A program made the translations under genes and the position numbers. The notes below the pieces were generated by a model. The model did not search any database. It had not been told where the DNA came from and worked only from the letters and a program-made list of their open reading frames with translations. From NCBI GenBank assembly GCA_009733775.1, contig WOGZ01000520.1, forward strand, positions 1-17,998: a stretch of DNA of 17,998 nucleotides, in the 5' to 3' direction. Position 1 is the stretch's first letter, and each line of letters starts with the position of its first letter. Shown here one piece after another: positions 10,701 through 17,998 of this stretch. This DNA comes from Alectoria sarmentosa (taxonomy: Eukaryota; Ascomycota; Lecanoromycetes; Lecanorales; Parmeliaceae).

Positions 10701-12980
10701 CAGTGACCATGGCGACCCCAAAATCTTCAGACTACGATCGGAATCTTCCATAGAATTCAAGAATACTGGATATTGCAGTAGCTGACGGCCCATGGCATAC
10801 CACTGCGCACCTTGGCCCGTAAAGACAAATCCAATCGTAGGCTTACCGGAAAGCCTGCTGAGGCTGTAGTCTTTTGTCGAGAGCAGGTCATGCAATTCTT
10901 TCAGAGTCGATGCAGACATAGCCTCACGCCACTCAAGCATGGATCGCCGATGAGATAAGGTATATGCAAGGCGATCCATTGTTTCATCTGTAGGGTTAGC
11001 AAGATGGGGGCTGATGTATTTCCCTACAAACTATTCAGTCACCTCTTACCAAAGCTACGAGACAATCCTGAGTAAGACAAAGTTTTGAAAACATACCCAA
11101 TGCTTCCATTTGCGATAGTAAGGATGGCTTGTCATTTGCGCTCAGAACATAGAGACGCCTTTGTGGTGATTCCGGTGCTTCAAATGTGTCACTCAATTTT
11201 GCATTAATCCCATTCATAGCATGACCAACGGCCAAACCCTTGACTTTTTGGGAATTGCCATTCTGCAGTACTTGCCGCTTATTCGAGGGTTGGTATTGCT
11301 GCAAGATAACATGAACATTGGTACCTGCATTACGTTTCAGCTTCTTTCAATCCTCATATGGCTCTTAAATTGACCTCCGAATCCAAAATTGCTAATGGAA
11401 GCCTGTCGAATCCGCGATTTCGGCCATGGCGTGATAGCAGTGGGAACCTGTTCCAATTTAGCCCGGGTCTTGCTCCAATTGATTTTGCCACAACCTGCCT
11501 TGAGCTTCCATTCTTCCATCGGTATGTCTTTGTTAGGCGTCTCGAAGTTGATATTAGGAGGAATGATACCTTCTTCTAGGGCCCAAATCACTTTCACCAT
11601 CGCAGCAAGTCCACTTGCTGCTTCCAAGTGGCCAATGTTGGATTTGACAGAGCCCACGTAAAGCGGATGGTTGTTTTCTCGTTTGGCTCCGAATACTCGG
11701 GCAATAGCTTCTGCTTCAACAGGATCGCCAGCCGCAGTGCCTGTTCCGTGGGCTTCCACATAATCCGTTTCCAAAGGATCAATGCCGGCACTCTCGTAGA
11801 CGGACTTCATCAATAGCGTCTGAGCATCGCAGCTTGGGAAAGTAATACCTGGGGTTTTGCCATCTTGATTGGCACCCGTATTGCGTATGACGGCTCGAAC
11901 GACATCTCCATCGCGCTCTGCATCTGCGAGCGGTTTCAATACAACAATAACGAAACCCTCGCCGCGCCCGTAGCCGGTAGCTCTAGAGTCGTATGTATAA
12001 GACCGGCCTTCTTCACCGAACAGCCTGAGATGTGCATTAGTACATGATGCCTTTAGATTTTGCGATGTACGCCGTGAACGAGGAGCTCGTACTTGAGCAT
12101 ACTCATCCCAACCATTGTGTCGGGACTGAGCATAATGTGTGCGCCACCTACAATGGCTTGCTTGGACTCTCCTACCCTCAGACTTTGGCATGCCACATGG
12201 AGCGCCGCAAGGCTGGAAGAACAGGCGGTGTCCATGGTAATGCTGGGACCTTTGAGGTCAAAACAATAGCTAATCCGATTGGAAAGCATATTTCCCGAAG
12301 TGCCTGTCGAGGTATACATTGGTATAGTGTCGACATCTTTTTTGAGAAGATCGTCATAGTCAATCTGAGAGGCCCCAACGAATACCCCAATACTGTGTCC
12401 AGAGATCGACTGTAGTGATTGGCCAGCTGAGAGGCTTCATCAACAAGAAAACAACGATTGTTCCGATCACGCACTTACCGTTCTCAAGGGCTTCGTAGGT
12501 AGTTTCGAGTAGAATTCTTTGCTGGGGATCCATCGCCTGCGATTATAGTTAGCCCACTGACCTCGCTGATCGAGCGCTAATACTGACCTTTGCCTCGTTT
12601 GGTGAAATCTTGAAGAATGGGGCATCAAACAAGCCGATATCCTCCTTCAAAAAATGAGCTCCCCTCGAATTGAACTGTGAAAATTGTCAGCTAGCAACAT
12701 CACACACCTAGCATTACACACAACTCACTGTGCCGCTCTTGGATGGGTTGGGATGCAGATAGGCTTCCGAACTCATTCTATCCTTGGGGAACTCCGACCA
12801 AGCAGATTTGCGCTCGCATACCATCTCCCACAGCGCCTTGGGGTTCGTGGCGTCTCCTGGGAAGCGGCCTCCCAGCCCTACCACAGCGATAGGCATGACT
12901 GCCCTTTCTGCTTGATGGGACCATCCTGTCTTCGCAGAACGTTCCACCCCGTTCGTGATATGGTCCACAGTGGTTGACAT
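4707..12980 (-). CDS. Highly reducing iterative type I polyketide synthase (KS-AT-DH-MT-ER-KR-ACP)
   Basis: This enzyme builds a reduced, C-methylated polyketide from malonyl-CoA on its own ACP. My spliced model has 11 exons: 12980-12729, 12674-12588, 12536-12479, 12426-12093, 12024-11499, 11447-11375, 11324-11097, 11023-10697, 10644-7735, 7668-5924 and 5870-4707. It gives about 2567 residues, normal for the class, and the reading phase closes at every junction. Domains in order: KS about 30-450 (Cys201 in DTACSSS, His336 in EAHGTGT, His376 in SNIGH); AT about 580-890 (GQGAQ; Ser675 in GHSSG; YHSPHM); DH about 960-1290 (His997 in HRVQG, Asp1197 in HPATFDS); C-methyltransferase about 1430-1590 (LEVGAGTG at 1477-1484; His1556 in FHAT); a structural KR region; ER about 1853-2173 (GGVGQ at 1995-1999); KR about 2195-2415 (GGTGGLG at 2202; Ser2331, Tyr2344, Asn2348, with Arg2307 where Lys is usual); ACP about 2480-2560 (Ser2519 in GLDSL). 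The start at 12980 is the first in-frame ATG of the open stretch before the KS. No thioesterase or reductase follows the ACP. The product is not predictable from sequence. Confidence 0.93.
11448..11498 (-). other. Probable GC-AG intron in the KS region of the PKS
   Basis: This 51-nt segment is in frame and stop-free, so simple translation reads through it and adds 17 residues (419/420 to 436/437). Several features argue that it is an intron. The family consensus here is WKxKVPT..TPWP, and removing the segment restores WKLK-VPTAITPWP exactly. It starts AAG|GCAGGT on the minus strand, ends GGAACAG|GTT, has a branch-like GGCTAAAT about 10 nt before the acceptor, and matches the length of the other introns (50-73 nt). 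The nearby GT (at 11494) would give a 47-nt intron and a frameshift, so the donor must be GC if it is spliced. Without splicing, the protein is 2584 residues. Confidence 0.7.
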
Positions 12981-13248
12981 TGAGGTAGAAGTGGGTGGCC
13001 CGAGAATGAGCCTGGTTTTGCGATTTTGCAAGTGCACGATAGATTCGCAGCACTCAAACGTCAAAGAGTCAGGGAGTCTCGGACTTTTGGATGTGGGCTC
13101 CTGGCTGGGAAGGTCCGGTCGCTACTAGACATGCATGAATTCACCATCCCCAAAGGTTGGCAACAATTTCGCCAACGAATGGGCAGGTAGCTCAGTTCTA
13201 CCCTGAACACTAACTAGTATAGTCCAGTTGAGGGCCAACACTGAACTG

Positions 13249-13259
13249 AACGGACCGTT
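13249..13259. promoter_or_regulatory. Palindrome AACGGACCGTT, candidate Zn2Cys6 factor site
   Basis: This is a perfect 11-bp palindrome with CGG and CCG half-sites separated by one base, about 270 bp upstream of the PKS start codon. Fungal Zn(II)2Cys6 regulators of secondary metabolism bind paired CGG triplets, though usually with longer spacers. Binding is inferred only from the half-sites and the position. Confidence 0.3.
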
Positions 13260-14089
13260 GCAAGCCTTGCCATCTTGCATGGACATCGATTTTGGGTTTC
13301 TCCATGCCTCAGATAGACTTGCCCTTGGCAAGTCGTTAGACTCGAGGCGGTCTCATCTTGAAGGGTAAATCCCTTTGTATCAAGAGGAAATACACGTATG
13401 TTTAGGGTTCACATACCGTAGTCTGAGCTGGTCCAGTAGTACTAGGAGTCTTAGTTATACAAGTTCGAAGGCGAATTACTACCTGTTCCGGTTTAGCTCT
13501 AACTAGCGTACTCTTGATGTAACGAAACTCTGTCGATGCGGAAAGGGTCCTATGATTTGCCACGTTCCTTCTGAACAAAGTCGACTGTGCACTGACCTCG
13601 AGTCAACGCGGAGCAATCCTATTGCAATTTGGCTTTGGTTCCCAGCCTCCTCCAGCCACATGTCTACCAGCCGCATACATTTTGTATTAATTAGAGGACT
13701 TGCTCCAGGAAAGCTTCGAGAGAATCAACCTTTCCTTTCAAAATGTCTCTGTCGCATACCAGATTGTTTCAACAAAATCCATGGGGCCGGCCACTCCTGA
13801 GTCCTGACCGAGAATGCCTCTACCGTAAGAGACGGTCAAGTCTTAGAAGTCATGCATGGAGCACCAAACGGAAAGATGGGATCGTAATAATAAAGATGAG
13901 TGAGATGTTTCTGCCCACAATAATAATTCCGTCCCTTCTTTCGAGGAGTGACTAGCGTCGGGACCATCCGTCAATCAGATTCTGTGTATTTTGGCAAAGG
14001 AGAATCGATCACCTAGATTATGATGGTAGTACCTACACGGTACATTCAGACGAGACTTCTGTCTTTAATTGCTTCGATTTGGATGATAC

Positions 14090-14115
14090 AGGCAATACCT
14101 AATCAGGTAATGCCT
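14090..14115. repeat. 11-nt inverted repeat with 4-nt spacer
   Basis: The arms AGGCAATACCT and AGGTAATGCCT are reverse complements except at the central base and are separated by AATC. The element lies about 210 nt beyond the hydrolase stop codon on the minus strand and about 1.1 kb upstream of the PKS start. It could be a hairpin in the hydrolase 3' UTR, a dimer-binding site or a small mobile-element relic; the sequence does not decide between these. Confidence 0.45.
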
Positions 14116-14327
14116 AGACTTTTCGGCGTTACTTCTGAGCTTTGACCCATTGTCTAGCAGCCCATTTCAAACAATGCGCACGGATCTTCCATTCTTGGGC
14201 ACCATTGGCCAATCTGACGGGTCATGGCACGAACTGCCCTCCAAGTTGATCACGACCTAATAAATAGACTTTAAGATTTGGGGCAAATACGTTGACACAC
14301 ATCCCTACCGATGCGTTCGTAAGGCAA

Positions 14328-15217
14328 CTAGGACAGTGCCGAATCGTCCGTCTTCCATTTCTCTACGGTGGCACGGATTGCTCTGGCAATCCCCTGCGTC
14401 TGTTTCAGGCCCCACGGGAGAGTGTGGCCGCCGCCGTGGTCGAACTTTGTCGCCGACTCCTTCTGACATAGATTGTGAAGAGCCATTCCGGCAGGGAGGA
14501 ACAAGTCCTTGGAGCCTGTGATATGCGCTGTCGGTAGGTCAATGCGGCGTGAGGTGTTGTCAGCCAACACGATACCCCCGAGTTCCGCTTCGATGGGTGG
14601 AATACCGCACAGGAAGATGGCAAACTTGGGTCTTCTCTTGAGAGGTTTGTCGGATGCATCGAGGAGCAGCCTCGCCGCAATCGAGGCTCCCTCCGAGAAC
14701 CCGAGGATCCCATCGAAGGGATTCGCGTCTTCGTTTTCCAATACGGCCTTGACCAGGTCGCAAGCCGGCGAGGTATCGACATCCTTCAAAAACCGGTCCT
14801 GCATCTCACGCATCTGCTCTTCCGGGTTAGGGGTTGAATCTCGAGGCCATTTCACGACGACTCCATCACCATAATTGAAGGTTTCATCCATGTTAAAGAA
14901 ACGGTAAAAGGGACCCTCGTAATTGCCCGCAATTCCTGGAGCAGCGGGCGCCTCGACGTGCCCATTGACGAAATGAAAATCTATCGGCGCGGTCTTGTTC
15001 AAGTGATAGGTGACCGGAGCTGACGAGAGGGTCAATTACAGACAGAAGACAGTCGCGAGTGGTATGTCAAACCTAATTGCGTCTTGAAGATCTAATTGAT
15101 TTGCTCTGTTTAGCCAGACGCGCCGTTCGGAGTGGGTGTCGGTGAAGGCAGACATACATCTGCATTGGTGCCTGCGCCATGAAGGCACAACACTCTGGGG
15201 ACTCTATTCTTGCTCAT
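14328..15217 (-). CDS. FSH1/LovG-type serine hydrolase (candidate polyketide-releasing thiohydrolase)
   Basis: This is an alpha/beta hydrolase of the FSH1 (OVCA2-like) family. My model has three exons: 15217-15158 (20 codons), 15091-15073 (19 nt) and 15019-14328, giving 256 residues, typical of the family. The N-terminus carries the family motif VLCLHGAGTNA (oxyanion-hole HG). Joining exon 2 adds IFKTQLA, which matches the family's IFxxQ segment and keeps the frame. The catalytic triad is Ser135 in GFSEG, Asp198 in GSKDLF and His225 in GGGHTLPW. I see no signal peptide or membrane segment, so it is probably cytosolic. LovG and Bref-TH of this family release chains from HR-PKSs that lack a thioesterase, and the adjacent PKS, on the same strand, lacks one. 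Role in polyketide release is inferred from family and context; a general esterase role is the alternative. The large open frame also runs back to 15035, but the only start there is TTG, and that version would lack the HG motif. Confidence 0.85.
15073..15091 (-). other. 19-nt microexon of the serine hydrolase
   Basis: The microexon is preceded on the minus strand by CAATTAG (intron 1, 66 nt, donor GTATGT, branch-like GGCTAAAC) and followed by GTTTGA (intron 2, 53 nt, acceptor CTCGTCAG). It encodes IFKTQL plus the first base of the next Ala codon. Leaving it out breaks the frame between exons 1 and 3, and reading through it meets a stop. The second donor (GTTTGA) is not a strong match to the GTRNGT consensus, which is the main weakness of the model. 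Confidence 0.7.
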
Positions 15218-15566
15218 GGCGTGAGATACTGTCAAGACACTCTCCTAGGCACTTCTCAGCCTAAATTTGGACTGCGTCTGATTTTATTGACCTGGGCTGC
15301 TAATTGTAGGGTAGTAGATTCTTAAAGATGAGTGGCGCTTTACCTTACGTGACCAGAGGATACTTTTACGCGTATACCCCCTGTCCATTAAGCGTATACC
15401 CCCGTGTCTGAGCGTATACCCCCCAGATACAGTTAGCTGATACCAAGGCGTTCATCTGATCGGGTATAAACCCCGCACGTAACCGAAATAGGGCCGAAAA
15501 TCTTCAAGATCTCGCGCTTCATAGAACATCCAGAGCGATTTGACAAGACGACAACACGCATACTAA
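15218..15566 (-). promoter_or_regulatory. Hydrolase upstream region
   Basis: About 350 bases with no gene lie upstream of the hydrolase start codon. Base composition is normal. The main structure is the set of three GCGTATACCCCC copies at 15370-15423, with a weaker relative containing GGGTATAAACCCC near 15460-15475. I did not find a clear TATA box. Confidence 0.45.
15370..15423. repeat. Three direct copies of GCGTATACCCCC
   Basis: Identical 12-mers start at 15370, 15392 and 15412, so they are 22 and 20 bp apart, about two helical turns. Each contains the palindrome GTATAC followed by a C run. They lie about 150-205 bp upstream of the hydrolase start codon. The even phasing suggests either a repeated regulator-binding site or the subterminal repeats of a transposon edge. 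Confidence 0.75.
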
Positions 15567-16140
15567 TGTTGACGTGCAGGATAACAACACAGCTGTTAAT
15601 GAGTCATTGCACACTCATTGAGTCCCTGACACGAGGCGGGTTTTAGAGTTTCCAGAAACCCCCCTCCGTCCCGCTTCAGCGTCGGGGTTTCGAGATATAT
15701 TTCGTTATCCCGTTGCTCTTATGAAAGAAATCTAACGCGCGATTACATCTCTGAATAACTCTCATCAAATTTGATATTGCGTATACGAAAATGCGTGGTT
15801 AAGATTTCATATTATGATTCTTAAATTACAATTACGCCCCGAGATGTTAATGTTTAAAATAATGTTTAAAAAAAAACTCAGAGAGTGTTTATGAAATCGT
15901 TATAAAAACAACAACCTCGAATTAATTTAATTGATAAATTTGATAGGGGAACGAAATACATTTCGTTATTTTAAAGAAAAATCTTATCTCAATCTCATTT
16001 TACTTCGTTAAAATCCTACCCCGTTTCGAGATGAGGGGAAGCATTTCAAACCTCGATCTATCTCGCCTCGTTGCGCAGCGTATTTTAAGTAACAATATAT
16101 CGTAAAACGATGTTGTAATTTCAGCTCACAGTTTTAAATA
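15567..16140. other. Transition zone, possible edge of an LTR-type element
   Basis: No gene is visible. Composition falls stepwise from normal to AT-rich. The zone begins with TGTTGACGTGCAGG at 15567 and has CAACA at 15585-15589. It holds a 7-bp inverted repeat AATGAGT/ACTCATT (15598-15604, 15613-15619) and an 8-bp one GAAACCCC/GGGGTTTC (15655-15662, 15684-15691). The words GTTTCGAGAT and ATTTCGTTAT each recur, at about 15687/16023 and 15699/15960. Copia- and gypsy-type LTRs often start TGTTG and end CAACA, so this could be an LTR start, but I cannot find a matching end or second copy in the window. Confidence 0.35.
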
Positions 16141-17998
16141 ACTCGATTAAACTTAACGCGACTTATTATTATTTATATATTTAAGCTTTAAAAAAAATCA
16201 TAATTATTTTTTCATTTATATTAAAATATAAACATTTAATATTATTTTAATTTTTTAATAAATTATATAATTAAATAAAATTCGAATATTATATTTTTAA
16301 ATAAATATAAAATAGTTTTTAATAAATTTAATATTATAATTTAATATATTCGTAAAATTATTTCACGAAATAATATATTTATAAAATATTTTCTACTTTA
16401 ATAATTAAAATAATTAAAATAATTAAAATAATTAAAATAATTAAAATAATTAAATTTATTATTATAATTAATTAATTAATATAATTAAAGTAATTAAAGT
16501 AAAAATTGAAATAATAATTAAAATTAATAAAATATTTTACGAATATATTGTTTTTTAAAATAATATTATAAATATATTATATAAAACTCGTATTATTTAA
16601 TAAATAATATAATTAAAAAAAAAAAAATTTATATTATAATGTAATTAAAAACCTTATATTTTATTTTATTTATATTTATTTATATATTTTTAACTCGTAA
16701 ATTTATCGAAGTAAAAATAAAAATATTAATTATTATTACAAATTATTGCAAAGAATTTTGCGAAAAGTATTATAAATAATAATATCGAAAACGTTATAAA
16801 GAAAATTATTGCTAATATAAATTATTTTATTAAAATTAATTTACTATATACGATTTTATATTAAATCGTTATATAAATTTGTAAAACAATTTTTATTTAT
16901 TTAAATAGTGCTTTATATTTTATTTCTTTCCTCGTTTTTTTTCTCGCTTTCGTTTCTTCGCTCGAAGATACTCGTTATACGAATATAATTAAAATTAACA
17001 ATTAAAAATAAATTCACGCATATATAAACAATATATGCGATAATGTTATTATTTAAAAATTAAATTATAATAATACAATCTTTTTCGATCTTTATAAACA
17101 TTTATTATAAATAATTATATTCACTTTTCGATTAAATTTAACGTTTTACTATTATCGTATTATAAAATTCTTCTCTTTTATAAATTATTTATATTTTCAC
17201 ATTATATATAAAATAATTAAAATGTTATTTATTTAATATATTTAATTTTAAAGACTAGTTTAATATTTAATAGAAAATAATTTAATTAATTTAATATATA
17301 TATCGAAATTGTTAAAACTAGCATAAAGTTATATTATATAAATATATTAAATAAGATAATTAAGTGAAGAGAAAGTATATATATATAAAAAAAAACATTT
17401 ATATAAAAACAAATGTCTTTGCTAAACCACGTTAAACTTAATCAAATAATGTTAAAAAAATATAATGTTAAAGAAAAATCAATTTTATTAAAAATATAAA
17501 ATACGTTTATAACATTATTCTTTTCTTTTAAAAAACGATATTTTAACGCTATAAAGATCGAAAAAGTGTGTTTATAACTTATTTTATATCTTCGAAACGT
17601 TTAATTAATAATTATTTTCAATTAAAAAAAATTAACGATAGTAGCGATAATAACATATCGTGAAAAATTCGTTTATAACATCGTCGATATTATGATATTT
17701 TATCGTTTTAAACGTTCAAAAATAACGTAATTTAATGAAAAATTAACGTTATAATCGTCGTCGAAACATTTAAATATTCAATATCATTTAATATTTCATA
17801 TTTTAAATGAAAAAAGAATCGCAAAAATTAAACGATATAATTAAATAAAACGTCTTAAATCGAATCGAATCGTAAACGTTAAACCTTATTTGAAATTTAT
17901 ATATATTTTAATAATGCTTTAAGTGATCTTTTTTTATAAATTGTTATATATATAATATCGAATAAAATTAATAATAACGATAACGAGGTTTTAAAACG
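16141..17998. repeat. AT-rich, RIP-degraded repeat block (right flank)
   Basis: This stretch has the same character as the left flank: almost only A and T, TpA-rich, with many of the surviving C residues in CpG (for example 6 of the 7 C residues in 17701-17760). It has no open reading frame of note and no recognisable RNA gene. It continues past the window end and is probably a mutated transposon or nest of transposons. Confidence 0.8.
16402..16454. repeat. 9-nt tandem repeat, about 6 copies
   Basis: Head-to-tail copies of TAATTAAAA, five perfect and one nearly complete, inside the right AT-rich block. This is low-complexity slippage DNA; no function is implied. Confidence 0.8.

Larger units (their letters stand above)
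12981..14327. promoter_or_regulatory. Intergenic region: PKS promoter side and hydrolase 3' side
   Basis: About 1.35 kb of normal base composition separates the PKS start codon from the hydrolase stop codon. The open frames of 60-80 codons here, on both strands, resemble no family I know and have no neighbouring coding signal, so I call no gene. The region should hold the PKS promoter and 5' UTR and the hydrolase 3' UTR. Sites that stand out are the palindrome at 13249-13259, an inverted pair CGGAC/GTCCG at 13080-13084 and 13113-13117, and a long inverted repeat at 14090-14115. I could not place a convincing TATA box. Confidence 0.5.

Noticed and set aside
4707..12980. Several separate genes (KS piece, AT piece, DH-MT piece, ER piece, KR-ACP piece)
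   Set aside because: Every break coincides with donor and acceptor sites and a branch-like site. Splicing restores frame and domain continuity across all junctions, so this is one gene.
12981..13064. PKS start upstream at 13064
   Set aside because: The frame is open there but the codon is TTG. The first in-frame ATG is at 12980, which leaves a normal-length leader before the KS.
13125..13331. 68-codon open frame on the minus strand
   Set aside because: No recognisable domain, intron support or neighbour logic; it lies in the PKS upstream region.
13552..13955. Two overlapping plus-strand open frames of 70-82 codons
   Set aside because: They overlap each other in different frames, show no family resemblance and look like chance frames in intergenic DNA.
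14336..14874. Plus-strand and alternate minus-strand frames over the hydrolase
   Set aside because: They overlap the frame carrying the GFSEG, GSKDLF and GGGHTLPW motifs, so they are shadows.
16900..17000. Pyrimidine-rich stretch with CTCG repeats in the right block
   Set aside because: It is a short patch of degraded repeat with no stem, frame or motif beyond low complexity.

Overview
The window comes from a filamentous ascomycete (Pezizomycotina). The evidence is one intron-rich, iterative highly reducing polyketide synthase (HR-PKS) gene, short introns of about 50-75 nt with CTRAY-type branch sites, and long flanks of extremely AT-rich DNA whose composition fits repeat-induced point mutation (RIP). 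The species cannot be named from the sequence alone.

Layout. Bases 1 to about 4430 are AT-rich, gene-free, degraded repeat DNA. Bases 4430-4706 are a short transition that ends almost at the PKS stop codon. The PKS lies on the minus strand, from the ATG at 12980 to the stop at 4707. I model it as 11 exons encoding about 2567 residues, with domain order KS-AT-DH-CMeT-(structural KR)-ER-KR-ACP. Every catalytic motif I looked for is present, except that the usual KR lysine position carries Arg, and there is no frameshift or internal stop. One KS intron appears to be of the rare GC-AG type. An intergenic region of about 1.35 kb (12981-14327) follows, with small inverted repeats but no convincing gene. 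A second minus-strand gene (15217-14328, 3 exons, about 256 residues) encodes an FSH1/LovG-type serine hydrolase; its second exon is only 19 nt. Upstream of it are three copies of a GCGTATACCCCC motif. From about 15567 the sequence passes through mixed-composition DNA, possibly the edge of an LTR element, into a second AT-rich block that runs to the end of the window.

How the genes work together. The PKS has no release domain after its ACP. The neighbouring hydrolase belongs to the family that includes LovG and Bref-TH, which release HR-PKS chains in trans. The simplest reading is a two-gene polyketide locus: the PKS builds a reduced, C-methylated chain and the hydrolase offloads it as an acid or controls its length. 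No regulator, transporter or tailoring enzyme is visible, so the rest of any cluster is either absent or lies beyond the AT-rich blocks. The product is unknown.
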